From positions 124,001-188,000 of the forward strand of contig NZ_NERX01000004.1 in the NCBI RefSeq assembly GCF_003063335.1: a DNA stretch of 64,000 nt. Reading direction: 5' to 3'. The position numbers and the translations under genes are program-made. Under the pieces are notes generated by a model, which ran no database searches, had not been told where the DNA came from, and worked only from the letters and a program-made list of their open reading frames with translations. Position 1 is the first letter of the stretch; the number at the start of each line of letters is the position of its first letter. Source of the DNA: Limnohabitans sp. MMS-10A-192 (GTDB lineage Bacteria; Pseudomonadota; Gammaproteobacteria; Burkholderiales; Burkholderiaceae_C). Positions 43,993 through 52,782 of the stretch are shown piece after piece.

Positions 43993-44271
43993 TTAACGTG
44001 ATGCTTGTTGGGCTTTCTCAAGCCACATTTGCAGGCTGTCCAGCAAGTCCTTCTGGCTGAACGAGCAGCTTTCTTCGCTGAACAGGGCGCTGGATTCCAG
44101 TCGGTCGAGCAGATTGCCAAGCACCACGCCGAACTTCTCAGGCAAGGCCAACAGGGCAGCATCGCTTCGCCACTGTTGGATCAACACGTTTTGGGACACC
44201 GTGCCCTGCACGCAGGCCGTGAGCGTGTTGTTCATGCGGGTCAAAGTGTCGAGTGCTGCGCTCATCGTCAT
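43993..44271 (-). CDS. Small helical protein, function unknown
   Basis: A 92-residue protein (MTMSAALDTLTRMNNTLTACVQG...) predicted all-helical, without a signal or membrane segment. Starts at 44271 and 44265 are both possible; AGGAG lies four to ten bases upstream. No family recognised. It is divergent from rsuA, with 47 bp between the starts. The compact acidic C-terminal half (LLDRLESSALFSEESCSFSQ) looks like a soluble helical bundle. Confidence 0.7.
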   Translation of the reverse strand: MTMSAALDTLTRMNNTLTACVQGTVSQNVLIQQWRSDAALLALPEKFGVVLGNLLDRLESSALFSEESCSFSQKDLLDSLQMWLEKAQQASR

Positions 44272-44318
44272 GGGGCTCCTGCAAAGTCTGTGGCATTTCG
44301 AGGCGACAATCATGCCCC

Positions 44319-45065
44319 ATGAAAGCCAAATCCCTCAAACCCATGCGCCTGGAAGACATTTTGTTCAGCCAGGGTTTTGGCACCCGCCGTGTGTGTGCCG
44401 GTCTCGTTCAGCAAGGCTACGTCAAGGTGGCTGGTGAGGTGGTCACCGATGCGGGTGAATTCTTCGAACCCGAAGGTTTGATGTTCAATGTGCAGGGCAC
44501 CGATTGGCCTTTCAAAGAACACGCTTATGTGCTGCTGAACAAGCCCGCAGGCACCGAGTGTTCGCAAAAGCCATCGACTTGGCCGAGCATCTACACCTTG
44601 CTGCCCGCGCCCTTGCGCCAGCGCCCCCAAAAAGCCGCTGTGCAGGGCGTGCAGGCGGTGGGCAGGTTGGACCAGGACACCACGGGATTGCTGCTGCTGA
44701 CCGATGACGGCAAGTTCATCCACAAGATGAGTTCACCCAAGCACCATGTGCCCAAGGTCTATGAAGTGAGCACCAAGCACCCGATCACCCCTGAGATGGT
44801 GGACAAACTTCTGAGCGGCGTGGTGCTGGACGATGACCCTAAGCCCGTCAAAGCTGCGGCTTGCGAGGCCGTGGGCGAGCTGCACCTGAAGCTGACCCTG
44901 ACCGAAGGCAAATACCACCAGGTCAAACGCATGCTGGCGGCGGTGGGCAACCGGGTGGAAGCTTTGCACCGTTCGCAAATTGGCGGCTTGGTTTTGAATG
45001 ATCTGGCGCCGGGTCAATGGCGTTGGTTGACGGACGAAGATTTGGCTTTGCTCAAACCCAGATGA
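44319..45065 (+). CDS. rsuA: 16S rRNA pseudouridine-516 synthase
   Basis: RsuA-family pseudouridine synthase, 248 residues from ATG 44319. An S4-like RNA-binding domain (MRLEDILFSQGFGTRRVCAGLVQQGYVKV) precedes the catalytic domain with [19 protein letters not shown] (catalytic Asp) and EGKYHQVKRMLAAVGNRVEALHR. It converges with the hydrolase gene, with two bases between the stop codons. Confidence 0.93.
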   Translation: MKAKSLKPMRLEDILFSQGFGTRRVCAGLVQQGYVKVAGEVVTDAGEFFEPEGLMFNVQGTDWPFKEHAYVLLNKPAGTECSQKPSTWPSIYTLLPAPLRQRPQKAAVQGVQAVGRLDQDTTGLLLLTDDGKFIHKMSSPKHHVPKVYEVSTKHPITPEMVDKLLSGVVLDDDPKPVKAAACEAVGELHLKLTLTEGKYHQVKRMLAAVGNRVEALHRSQIGGLVLNDLAPGQWRWLTDEDLALLKPR

Positions 45066-45067
45066 TT

Positions 45068-45964
45068 TCAGCAGCCAAGGCCGGGGTGCGTTCCTGGCTT
45101 CGGCCCAGACCGAGTGCAGCAGTGAGGTCCGTCGGGGCTCACGCCACCCAACTCAAGAGTGCTCACGAAGTCTTGCACAGCCCCGGCCACCGCCTCCGCC
45201 TGGTCCTTGTGCGGTGAATGCCCGCAGGCGGGCAGTTTCAGCAGCTGCGCTTGCGGCACGGCTTGGGCAATGTCGTCGATTTGCGCCATCGTGCCGTAGG
45301 GGTCGTCTTCGCCTTGTATCGCCAGCAAGGGCACCGTGATGGTGTGCAGTTCGGGGCGGATGTCGAATGTTCGGAAGGCGTCGCTGAGCCAGACATCGTT
45401 CCATTGCCAGAAGGCGCAGTCCACATTGGCATGAAAAGCTGCCAGCCGTTGGCGCAGGGGGCCTTGTTCGTAGGCTTGGCGTGCAGCGGTGATGGCTTGC
45501 ACCGAGATGTCTTCCACCATCACATGGGGCGCCATGACGATGCAGCCGGCCACCGGGTGCTGGCTGGCGTGGAGCAGGGCGATGGTGCCGCCGTCCGAGT
45601 GGCCCAGCAGCAGGGGGCGTTCAATGTTCAAGGCTTGCAACAAGGCGGGCAAAACCGCCAGGGCTTCGCGGTGCATGTAGTCAGGCAAGAGGCGCCCATG
45701 GCGTTGGCCCTTGTCGATGCGTGAGGGGCCGCGCACGTCGGGCGTGGCTTCGGACTGACCATAGCCCTGGCGTGAATAGACCACTCCCGGCAGGCCAAGT
45801 TGGGCGCACAGCCGGGCGGGCCAGTCGCGCCAAAGGGCCACGCTGCCCAAGCCTTCGTGCAAAAACACCAGTGTGGGCCCTGATGAAGGCCCTTCAGGCT
45901 GGATGTGTTGCACCTCCAGGCGTGTGCCCAGAACACTCAGGTGGCGCAAAGAGCTGGTTTGCAT
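45068..45964 (-). CDS. Alpha/beta-fold hydrolase
   Basis: A 298-residue serine hydrolase with the nucleophile elbow LLGHSDGGTIAL (Ser near 120), oxyanion segment FLHEGLGSVALWRDWP, Asp in GEDDPYG and a late His in ACGHSPHKDQ, a complete triad. The last 25 residues (VSPDGPHCCTRSGPKPGTHPG) look unlike the fold and may be a read-on tail. Substrate unknown. The ATG at 45964 is preferred over a further upstream start. Confidence 0.87.
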   Translation of the reverse strand: MQTSSLRHLSVLGTRLEVQHIQPEGPSSGPTLVFLHEGLGSVALWRDWPARLCAQLGLPGVVYSRQGYGQSEATPDVRGPSRIDKGQRHGRLLPDYMHREALAVLPALLQALNIERPLLLGHSDGGTIALLHASQHPVAGCIVMAPHVMVEDISVQAITAARQAYEQGPLRQRLAAFHANVDCAFWQWNDVWLSDAFRTFDIRPELHTITVPLLAIQGEDDPYGTMAQIDDIAQAVPQAQLLKLPACGHSPHKDQAEAVAGAVQDFVSTLELGGVSPDGPHCCTRSGPKPGTHPGLGC

Positions 45965-46019
45965 CAATTGTCTTTCTCGGGGGGCGATTACACTCAAAGG
46001 TTACTTGAAAGCTTACCGC

Positions 46020-47009
46020 GTGATTGTCTTGAACCGATTTTTCCGTACCTTGGGTCTGTGGCTCTTTTGTTTGACCCAATTGAGCGCTTTTGCTGCCGCG
46101 CCAGCACCCGTATTTGTGCTCAATTCTCTGGATGGCAATGTCAGCGTGATCGACCCGGTCAGCTGGACGGAGCAAAAACGCATCCCCACGGGCAAAGAGC
46201 CGCACCACCTGTACCTCACGCCGGACGAGAAGTCGGTCATCGTGGCCAATGCGCTGAGCGATTCGCTCACGTTCATTGACCCGCGCACGGCGCAGATCCA
46301 GCGCACGGTGACGGGCATTCTGGACCCGTATCAGCTGCGTTTTTCGCCCGACATGAAGTGGTTTGTCACCGCCGCCAACCGCTTGAACCATGTGGACATT
46401 TACCGCTGGGATGGTCACAACGCTGTTTTGTCCAAGCGCATCCAGACGGGCAAGACGCCCAGCCATTTGTGGATCGACAGCAAAAGCACCACGGTGTGGG
46501 CATCGATCCAGGACAGCAATGAGCTGTTGTCGGTAGATCTGGCCACGCAGACGGTGAAGTCGCGCACCCCCGTGGGCCCCATGCCTGCCGATGTGTTTGG
46601 CACGCCGGACGACAAATTGCTGCTGGTGGGCCTGACCGCCAGCGACGGGGTGGAGGTGTACGACATCTCGGGTCCGCAGCCGCGCTTGGTGAAGAAGCTG
46701 CCCACAGGCAAGGGCGCGCATGCGTTTCGGGCTTTGGGCGACCGCAAGCATGTGCTGGTGAGCAACCGCGTGGCCAACACGATCAGCCAGATCGACTACA
46801 GAAGCTTGCAGGTGGTGGCCGAGTTCCCAGGCCCTTCCGGCCCAGACTGCATGGACATCACGGCCGATGGCAAATTCATTTTGTTGGCCTCACGTTGGGC
46901 CCGCAAATTGACCGTGATCGACATCGCTTCGCGCAAAGTGGTCAAGCAGGTGCCGGTGGGCAAGTCGCCGCACGGGGTGTGGACTTTGGACCATGCGCCA
47001 CGCCAATAA
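46020..47009 (+). CDS. YncE-like beta-propeller protein, exported
   Basis: About 329 residues. The likely start is GTG at 46020, giving a Sec signal MIVLNRFFRTLGLWLFCLTQ ending near AFAAA. The rest is a seven-bladed propeller of the YVTN/YncE type, with repeats such as VFVLNSLDGNVSVIDPVSW, SVIVANALSDSLTFIDP and HVLVSNRVANTISQIDY. Typical roles are periplasmic binding or scaffold functions. It overlaps the deacetylase gene by 17 bp, implying co-expression. Confidence 0.85.
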   Translation: MIVLNRFFRTLGLWLFCLTQLSAFAAAPAPVFVLNSLDGNVSVIDPVSWTEQKRIPTGKEPHHLYLTPDEKSVIVANALSDSLTFIDPRTAQIQRTVTGILDPYQLRFSPDMKWFVTAANRLNHVDIYRWDGHNAVLSKRIQTGKTPSHLWIDSKSTTVWASIQDSNELLSVDLATQTVKSRTPVGPMPADVFGTPDDKLLLVGLTASDGVEVYDISGPQPRLVKKLPTGKGAHAFRALGDRKHVLVSNRVANTISQIDYRSLQVVAEFPGPSGPDCMDITADGKFILLASRWARKLTVIDIASRKVVKQVPVGKSPHGVWTLDHAPRQ

Positions 47010-47829
47010 GCTTCGCACCTTGGTCATCTGCGGTTTGACCGCAGTCGCCAATTTGGCTGCGGCACAAACCGCAGCTTGCCCTCAGCCGGTTTACCTGACC
47101 TTGGACACCGGCCACATGGGCGTGGCGCCCTTGATGGCACAGGTGCTGCAACGCCAGCAAGTGAAGGTCACTTTCTTTGCGGCGCAAGAGAAAACCCAGC
47201 AGGGCGACGGCACTTTGGGCCAGCACTGGGCCCCCTGGTGGCGCGAGCGCGCTGCCGAAGGCCATGCCTTTGCATCGCACACCTGGGACCACGCGTATTG
47301 GCGGGCCGACCTGAAGGGCGCTGACACCGGGCGCTTTCAAATTCGCCCCAGCTCTGGCGCTCAGGCCGGGCAAAACCTCACTTGGACGGCTGCGCAGTAT
47401 TGCGCCAATTTGCGCCAAGCCGCGCAGCGTTTGCAAGACATCACCGGTCAGAGGCCTTTGCCGCTGTTCAGGGCGCCGGGCGGCAAAACATCGCCCGCTT
47501 TATTGCAGGCGGCCCGTCAGTGCGGCTTTGCGCATGTGGACTGGGCCGATGCGGGTTTTCTGGGCGATGAATTGCCCAGCGACAAATTCCCCAACGCGCA
47601 GTTGCTGCAAAAGGCTTTGACCCGTATCCGCCCGGGCGACATCTTGATGGCGCATTTGGGCATCTGGTCGCGGCAAGACCCTTGGGCGCCTGCGGTGCTG
47701 GAGCCGCTGATTGAAGGGCTCAAGGCCAAGGGCATGTGCTTTGCCACCTTGCGCGAGCACCCTCAGTACAAGAGCTGGATCGCACAACACCCACTGGAAC
47801 TCTCGGGGCATGCTGTTTCAGGACAATGA
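46993..47829 (+). CDS. Polysaccharide deacetylase (NodB-like), exported
   Basis: A 278-residue protein with a signal peptide ending near LAAAQ and a NodB-homology domain. The motif-1 acidic pair is changed to LTLDTGHMG, and motif 2 is SHTWDH with both metal histidines; FRAPGG and a late MAHLG complete it. Probably a metal-dependent deacetylase for an N-acetylated glycan. It overlaps the YncE-like gene, and the next gene starts five bases later. Confidence 0.88.
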   Translation: MRHANKLRTLVICGLTAVANLAAAQTAACPQPVYLTLDTGHMGVAPLMAQVLQRQQVKVTFFAAQEKTQQGDGTLGQHWAPWWRERAAEGHAFASHTWDHAYWRADLKGADTGRFQIRPSSGAQAGQNLTWTAAQYCANLRQAAQRLQDITGQRPLPLFRAPGGKTSPALLQAARQCGFAHVDWADAGFLGDELPSDKFPNAQLLQKALTRIRPGDILMAHLGIWSRQDPWAPAVLEPLIEGLKAKGMCFATLREHPQYKSWIAQHPLELSGHAVSGQ

Positions 47830-47833
47830 CGCC

Positions 47834-48796
47834 ATGGACGCTTTGACAGACGCATTCGCTTTTTTGCAGCAATGGCTTTTTGAGACCCTGGTGCAGCCTG
47901 TGGGCTTTGCGCTGGGCCAAGGAAATTTGCTGGAAAAAGCCTACGAAGGCACGGGCTGGTTGGTGGTGGGCTTGCTGCAGATCGCGGTCATGCTGGTGGT
48001 GATTGGCCCCTTGCAAAAACGCTGGCCGGCAGAGCCGCTGGCCGACGCGTGGGCGGTCAAGATCGACATCCTCTACACGGTGATCCACCGCCTGGGGCTG
48101 TTCAAGCTGGTGATGTTCTTCACGCTGGAGACCTGGTTTGAAAACGTCTGGGGCCAGCTGCGCACAATGGGTTTGCCCACTTGGCATCTTGACCAGGTCT
48201 GGCCTGGCGTGACCGACCAAGCGGTGGTCAGCTTTGTGATTTACCTGGTGTTCTTCGATTTCGTGCATTACTGGATGCACCGGGCGCAGCACCAGTCGGC
48301 ACGCTGGTGGGCGCTGCATGCCTTGCACCATTCGCAGCGGCAAATGACGATGTGGTCCGACAACCGCAACCACCTGCTGGACGATGTCATCACCAGCTTG
48401 GTGTTGGCCGCTGTGGCCATGTTGGTGGGCGTGGGCCCTGGGCAGTTTGTGGCGCTGGTGGCCGTGAGCCAGTTGAGTGAGAACTTCCAGCACGCCAATG
48501 TGCGCATGTGGTTCGGGCCTGTGGGCGAGCGCTTGTGGGTCAGCCCGCGCTTTCACCGCAGGCACCACAGCATCGGCATTGGCCACGAGTCCGACTTCGA
48601 AGGCCGCAAGGTCCTGGGTGGCTGCAACTTCGGCGTGCTTTTGCCCTGGTGGGACATGCTGTTTGGCACAGCTGATTTCCAGCTGCGCTACGACGCCACT
48701 GGCGTGCGCGACCAAGTCGAGCAAAGCCGCGATTACGGCCAGGGCTTTTGGGCGCAGCAGCGGCAGGGCCTGCTGCGGTTGCTGGGCCGGGCCTGA
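47834..48796 (+). CDS. Fatty acid hydroxylase/sterol desaturase-family membrane protein
   Basis: A 320-residue integral membrane di-iron enzyme. Four His clusters are present: DFVHYWMHRAQH, WALHALHHSQ, NFQHANV and FHRRHHSIGIGHE. Membrane segments flank them. In bacteria such proteins modify lipids, carotenoids or hopanoids; the substrate is not evident here. The ATG at 47834 follows the deacetylase stop by four bases, so the three genes from 46020 form one unit. Confidence 0.88.
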   Translation: MDALTDAFAFLQQWLFETLVQPVGFALGQGNLLEKAYEGTGWLVVGLLQIAVMLVVIGPLQKRWPAEPLADAWAVKIDILYTVIHRLGLFKLVMFFTLETWFENVWGQLRTMGLPTWHLDQVWPGVTDQAVVSFVIYLVFFDFVHYWMHRAQHQSARWWALHALHHSQRQMTMWSDNRNHLLDDVITSLVLAAVAMLVGVGPGQFVALVAVSQLSENFQHANVRMWFGPVGERLWVSPRFHRRHHSIGIGHESDFEGRKVLGGCNFGVLLPWWDMLFGTADFQLRYDATGVRDQVEQSRDYGQGFWAQQRQGLLRLLGRA

Positions 48797-48808
48797 GCGC
48801 TTTTTCCT

Positions 48809-48845
48809 GCGTCACTGCGAGCAGCGAAGCGACGTGGCAGTCCAG
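48809..48845. repeat. Single copy of the second dispersed repeat family
   Basis: GCGTCACTGCGAGCAGCGAA followed by GCGACGTGGCAGTCCAG is a degenerate relative of the inverted pair at 29662-29769. It lies between the hydroxylase-family gene and the EI24 gene. Confidence 0.75.
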
Positions 48846-48873
48846 TGCTCGGTGAGCTGATAAGCTTCGCGCC

Positions 48874-49779
48874 ATGAAGTTGTTGATCGATTCTTTCTGG
48901 CGTGCCGCCATCTATTGCCTGATGCCACGCGTCATCGGCTTGTCACTTTTGCCTTTGGTCCTGACCGTCGCCTTGTCGGGCTTTCTGGGCTACATGTATT
49001 GGGATGTGGCGGTCTTGACGGTTCAGCGTTGGCTCGAAGCGTCCAGTTGGCTCGATGGCGTATGGCGCTGGCTCGAAGGGGTGGGCTTTGCCAACCTCAA
49101 GACGGTGGTCGGCCCGCTGTTGGTGATTTTCTCGGTCACGCCTTTGGTGGTGGTGGTGTCTTTGCTGGCGGTCTCTGTGCTCATGACCCCGGCCTTGACC
49201 CGCATGGTGATGGACAGGCGCTTCCCGCAGATGCAACGCAAGCAGGGCGCCAGCTTTGTTCGCAGTGTGCTGTGGTCTTTGGGCTCGGTGTTGTTGGCAC
49301 TGGGCGCCTTCTTGCTGACTTTGCCTTTGTGGCTGGTGCCGCCTTTGGCCATGTTGTTGCCCGCCTTGGTCTGGGGCTGGCTGACTTACCGAGTGATGGC
49401 GTTTGACGTGCTGGCCGAGTTTGCCAGCCAGGACGAGCGCCACACGCTGATGGCCCGCCACCGCATGAGCTTGCTGGCGATCGGGGTGATCACCGGCTTG
49501 ATGGGCGCCGCGCCCAGCCTGGTGTGGGCTTCCGGCGCTTTGTTTGCAGCGGCCTTTGTGATTTTGGTGCCGGTGGCCATCTGGATCTACACCCTGGTGT
49601 TTGCTTTTTCTTCTTTGTGGTTTGCCCACTATGCGCTGGCCGCCTTGCAGGCTTTGCGCCACGAGCCTGTGCAGGCCCATGTGGATGAAGTGTTGCCCGC
49701 TGTGCCCTTGCACGTCTCGGCCCGTTTGGGGCTGGACCCAGATGGCGTGACGGATGTCGATCCGCGCCGCATACCTTGA
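48874..49779 (+). CDS. EI24-domain membrane protein (CysZ-like)
   Basis: A 301-residue inner-membrane protein of the EI24/CysZ superfamily with about six hydrophobic segments. It starts MKLLIDSFWRAAIYCLMPRVIGLSLLPL and holds LTLPLWLVPPLAMLLPALVWGWLTYRVMAFD with the usual DVLAEFASQDER helix. CysZ transports sulfate in E. coli, but the broad family is functionally uncertain. Confidence 0.85.
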   Translation: MKLLIDSFWRAAIYCLMPRVIGLSLLPLVLTVALSGFLGYMYWDVAVLTVQRWLEASSWLDGVWRWLEGVGFANLKTVVGPLLVIFSVTPLVVVVSLLAVSVLMTPALTRMVMDRRFPQMQRKQGASFVRSVLWSLGSVLLALGAFLLTLPLWLVPPLAMLLPALVWGWLTYRVMAFDVLAEFASQDERHTLMARHRMSLLAIGVITGLMGAAPSLVWASGALFAAAFVILVPVAIWIYTLVFAFSSLWFAHYALAALQALRHEPVQAHVDEVLPAVPLHVSARLGLDPDGVTDVDPRRIP

Positions 49780-49803
49780 GACTTTTTTCAGAAAGCTTTG
49801 CAC

Positions 49804-50625
49804 ATGACGCCCACATTTGGTCTGATCATCATTGGTGACGAAATCATGTCCGGCAAACGCCAGGACAAGCACATGCCCAAAGTCATCGAGCTGATGACCG
49901 CACGCGGCCTGAGCCTGACGTGGGTGGAATACGTGGGCGATTCGCCCGAGCGCATCACCGCCACGCTGGCCCGTGCCTTTGCCTCGGGCGATGTGGTGTT
50001 TTCTTGCGGGGGCATCGGCGCCACGCCAGACGACCACACCCGCCAGTGCGCGGGCAAGGCGCTGGGCGTGCCGCTGGCCTTGCACCCCGAAGCGGAAAGC
50101 CTGATCCGCGAACGCATGCAGGACACGGCCAAAGAGCAGGGCGTGCCCTACGAACCCGATCGTGCAGACAATGTGCACCGCTTGAACATGGGTGTCTTTC
50201 CCCAAGGCGCGCAGATCATCCGCAACCCGTACAACAAGATCCCGGGGTTCAGTTGCGCTGGCGCCCAGGGTGGTGCGGTGCATTTCGTGCCGGGTTTCCC
50301 GGTAATGGCCTGGCCCATGATCGAGTCGGTGCTGGACAGCCGCTATGCGCAGCACTTTCAGAAAAACGCGCAGCTTGAAAAGTCGGTGATCATTTTGGGG
50401 GCCATGGAGTCCACGCTCACGCCTTTCATGGAATCCATCGAAGCGCAGCATCCGGGCGTCAAAGTGTTCAGCTTGCCCAGCGTCGACCACCCGCAATGGG
50501 GGCGGCACATTGAGCTGGGCGTCAAGGGTGATCCTGTGCTGGCCGAGGCGGCTTATGTCCAGCTCAGGTCTTCGCTGGAAACCCTGGGTCTGAGCTATGG
50601 CCCAGAATTGGTGCGAAACCTTTAA
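49804..50625 (+). CDS. CinA-like molybdopterin-binding-fold protein
   Basis: A 273-residue protein with the MoCF/CinA N-terminal domain only: GLIIIGDEIMSGKRQDKHMP, SCGGIGATPDDHTRQCAG, FVPGFPVMAWPMIESVL. The C-terminal nicotinamide deamidase domain of full CinA is missing, as in many single-domain relatives. A role in competence is not implied. It ends just before the NtrC sites of glnA. Confidence 0.88.
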   Translation: MTPTFGLIIIGDEIMSGKRQDKHMPKVIELMTARGLSLTWVEYVGDSPERITATLARAFASGDVVFSCGGIGATPDDHTRQCAGKALGVPLALHPEAESLIRERMQDTAKEQGVPYEPDRADNVHRLNMGVFPQGAQIIRNPYNKIPGFSCAGAQGGAVHFVPGFPVMAWPMIESVLDSRYAQHFQKNAQLEKSVIILGAMESTLTPFMESIEAQHPGVKVFSLPSVDHPQWGRHIELGVKGDPVLAEAAYVQLRSSLETLGLSYGPELVRNL

Positions 50626-50626
50626 T

Positions 50627-50643
50627 TGCACCAAACTGGTTCA
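50627..50643. promoter_or_regulatory. NtrC binding site 1
   Basis: TGCACC-AAACT-GGTTCA, a near-match to the NtrC dyad TGCACC-N5-GGTGCA. It begins two bases after the upstream stop codon and its centre is 21 bp (two helical turns) from site 2. It lies about 150 bp upstream of the predicted glnA start point. Confidence 0.85.
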
Positions 50644-50647
50644 TAAT

Positions 50648-50664
50648 TGCACCAATTTGGTGTT
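50648..50664. promoter_or_regulatory. NtrC binding site 2
   Basis: TGCACC-AATTT-GGTGTT, matching the NtrC dyad in all but the last bases. Side by side with site 1 on the same helix face, it would seed the NtrC oligomer that activates the sigma-54 promoter. Confidence 0.88.
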
Positions 50665-50759
50665 ATGGCTTGGCGGCTTTTTTCAAGCGGCGGGCTCAGA
50701 AGTCCTTCAGTCAGAGGCACAATTGAAGGCTGTTCGGGTGTGCGGGTCTGAGCCAGAGT

Positions 50760-50775
50760 TGGCACAGAAACTGCA
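50760..50775 (+). promoter_or_regulatory. Sigma-54 promoter of glnA
   Basis: TGGCAC-AGAAAC-TGCA with GG at 50761-50762 and GC at 50773-50774, the exact 12-bp -24/-12 spacing. The predicted transcription start is near 50786, 37 bp before the glnA ATG. Confidence 0.9.
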
Positions 50776-50822
50776 TAAGCTGAGCGTAGATTTTTAACAC
50801 CTTTTCCAACCAGGAGAATTTG

Positions 50823-52238
50823 ATGGCCAAGACCGTCGCAGACGTGATGAAGATGGTGAAAGAGAACGAAGTCAAGTTCGTTGACTTCCGTTTCACCGAT
50901 ACCCGTGGCAAGTGGCAGCACATTACTGCGCCTGTGTCGCAGTTTGACGAAAGCAAATTCGAAGAAGGTCAAGCGTTTGACGGCTCTTCGATCGCTGGTT
51001 GGAAGGGCATTGAAGCCTCCGACATGTTGTTGATCCCTGACGCCAACAGCGCCTTCATTGACCCCTTCTTTGAAGAAGTCACGTTGGTCCTGATCTGCGA
51101 CGTGATCGAACCCACCGACGGCAAAGCCTACGAGCGTGACCCACGTTCGATCGCCAAGCGCGCTGAGACATACCTCAAGCAAGCTGGCCTGGGCGACACC
51201 GCTTTCTTCGGTCCAGAACCCGAATTCTTCTTGTTTGACGACGTGCGTTGGAGCACCGAGCCGAACAACACCTTCTACGCCATCGACGAAGCCGAAGCCC
51301 CATGGAACAGCGGCACCAAGATGGAAAACGGCAACAGCGGTCACCGCAACCGTGTCAAGGGTGGCTACTTCCCAGTGCCTCCTGTTGACAGCACGCACGA
51401 CATGCGCAGCGAGATGTCCCTGATCCTCGAATCGATTGGCATTCCAGTCGAAGTGCACCACCACGAAGTGGCGGGCGCTGGTCAGTGCGAAATCGGCACC
51501 CGTTTCTCGACCTTGGTTGAGCGCGCCGACTGGACCCTGATGCAAAAGTACGTGATCCACAACGTGGCCAACGCTTACGGCAAAACCGCCACGTTCATGC
51601 CCAAGCCTTACGCTGGCGACAACGGCTCCGGCATGCACGTTCACCAGTCCGTCTGGAAAGACGGCAAGAACCTGTTCGCTGGCAATGGTTACGCTGGTTT
51701 GTCTGAATTCGCCCTGTTCTACATCGGCGGCATCATCAAGCACGCTCGCGCCCTGAACGCGATCACCAACCCTGGCACCAACAGCTACAAGCGTCTGGTG
51801 CCTCACTACGAAGCGCCTGTGAAATTGGCTTACTCTGCCAAGAACCGCTCCGCTTCGATCCGCATTCCTAACGTGGCATCCGACAAGGGCCGTCGCGTGG
51901 AAGCTCGCTTCCCCGATCCATTGTGCAACCCTTACCTGGGCTTCGCAGCCCTGTTGATGGCTGGCTTGGACGGCGTGGAAAACAAGATCCACCCCGGCGA
52001 AGCTGCCACCAAAGACCTGTACCACCTGCCTCCAGAAGAAGACAAGTTGGTGCCCACTGTGTGCTCCAGCTTGGACCAGGCCCTGGAAGCCCTCAACGCT
52101 GACCGCGCTTTCTTGACCAAAGGCGGCGTGTTCACCGATTCGTGGATCGACGCTTACATCGACTTGAAGATGCAAGAAGTCAACCGCAGCCGCGTGGAAG
52201 TGGCACCTGTCGAATACGACATGTACTTCTCCCTGTAA
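50823..52238 (+). CDS. glnA: Glutamine synthetase, type I
   Basis: ATP-dependent synthesis of glutamine from glutamate and ammonium. The 471-residue GSI-beta subunit shows [18 protein letters not shown], the ATP/glutamate site [19 protein letters not shown] and the adenylylation site DLYHLPPEE (Tyr about 400, equivalent to Tyr397), so adenylyl-transferase control is expected. AGGAG precedes the ATG at 50823. Transcription is from the sigma-54/NtrC promoter just upstream, and ntrB-ntrC follow downstream. Confidence 0.98.
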   Translation: MAKTVADVMKMVKENEVKFVDFRFTDTRGKWQHITAPVSQFDESKFEEGQAFDGSSIAGWKGIEASDMLLIPDANSAFIDPFFEEVTLVLICDVIEPTDGKAYERDPRSIAKRAETYLKQAGLGDTAFFGPEPEFFLFDDVRWSTEPNNTFYAIDEAEAPWNSGTKMENGNSGHRNRVKGGYFPVPPVDSTHDMRSEMSLILESIGIPVEVHHHEVAGAGQCEIGTRFSTLVERADWTLMQKYVIHNVANAYGKTATFMPKPYAGDNGSGMHVHQSVWKDGKNLFAGNGYAGLSEFALFYIGGIIKHARALNAITNPGTNSYKRLVPHYEAPVKLAYSAKNRSASIRIPNVASDKGRRVEARFPDPLCNPYLGFAALLMAGLDGVENKIHPGEAATKDLYHLPPEEDKLVPTVCSSLDQALEALNADRAFLTKGGVFTDSWIDAYIDLKMQEVNRSRVEVAPVEYDMYFSL

Positions 52239-52246
52239 TCCTGCAC

Positions 52247-52774
52247 ATGCGGATTGCACAGCTCAGTGCAAAAAAGGACGGCTTCGGCCGTCCTTTTTTT
52301 TGCCTTTGCTGCTTGTGGGTCTTGGTGGGCTGCATGGCTGCGCAAGCACAGGACACCATTTACCGCTGCGGGCAGGAGTACACCAATGCACCGCAAGGCA
52401 AGGCCGCTTGTGTGCGCGTGGCCATCTCGTCTGCCGTCACGGTGATCGGAGCCACACGCCCCAACGGTGCGCCGCAGGCTGTTCGCACCACATCGGATGA
52501 GGGCACAGCCTTGGTGCCATCTGCGCGCACCAAAACGGATGATTTGCCTGCCACGCAGCGCGAACGCGATGTGCAGGCCCGCGCCATCTTGCTGCAGGAG
52601 CTGGACCAGGCCAAGCGCCAGCAAGCGCAGTTGCAGCAGGCCTTGAAGGACCTGCCTGTGGGCCAAGCGCCCGAGAAGGTGACGGCCGCCAAAGCCGCCA
52701 TCGAGCGCAACCAGCGTGACATCGACAGCCTTCAGCGTGAGCTTTCCCGCCGCCCTGTGGCGGCCAACCCTTGA
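52247..52774 (+). CDS. Small secreted protein (YRCG...YTN type), function unknown
   Basis: About 175 residues from ATG 52247, with a start region overlapping the glnA terminator. An N-terminal signal (RPFFCLCCLWVLVGCMAAQAQ) includes a possible lipobox LVGC. The mature part begins DTIYRCGQEYTNAPQGKAAC, then a coiled-coil C-terminal half (QELDQAKRQQAQLQQALKDL; AKAAIERNQRDIDSLQREL). Related proteins follow glnA in other Burkholderiales. Alternative starts exist inside the hydrophobic stretch. Stop and ntrB start are nine bases apart. Confidence 0.75.
   Translation: MRIAQLSAKKDGFGRPFFCLCCLWVLVGCMAAQAQDTIYRCGQEYTNAPQGKAACVRVAISSAVTVIGATRPNGAPQAVRTTSDEGTALVPSARTKTDDLPATQRERDVQARAILLQELDQAKRQQAQLQQALKDLPVGQAPEKVTAAKAAIERNQRDIDSLQRELSRRPVAANP
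52270..52302 (+). terminator. Intrinsic terminator of glnA
   Basis: A6, stem GGACGGC, TTCG tetraloop, GCCGTCC, then T9, beginning 32 bp after the glnA stop. Classic strong terminator, but it lies inside the 5' coding part of the following gene if that gene starts at 52247. Confidence 0.92.
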
Positions 52775-52782
52775 GCAAGACC

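Noticed and set aside
45068..45140. Frameshift at the 3' end of the alpha/beta hydrolase gene
   Set aside because: The tail is atypical but the catalytic triad is complete before it and no alternative frame continues the fold.
48943..50634. 563-codon open frame antisense to the EI24 and CinA-like genes
   Set aside because: His/Gln-rich shadow of GC-rich codons; the sense-strand genes have recognisable families and ribosome sites.
50716..50732. AGGCACAATTGAAGGC as a second sigma-54 promoter ahead of glnA
   Set aside because: The GG-GC spacing is one base too long; the element at 50760 matches exactly.
50622..52259. 545-codon open frame antisense to glnA
   Set aside because: Antisense shadow of a highly expressed, strongly codon-biased gene; no protein family seen.
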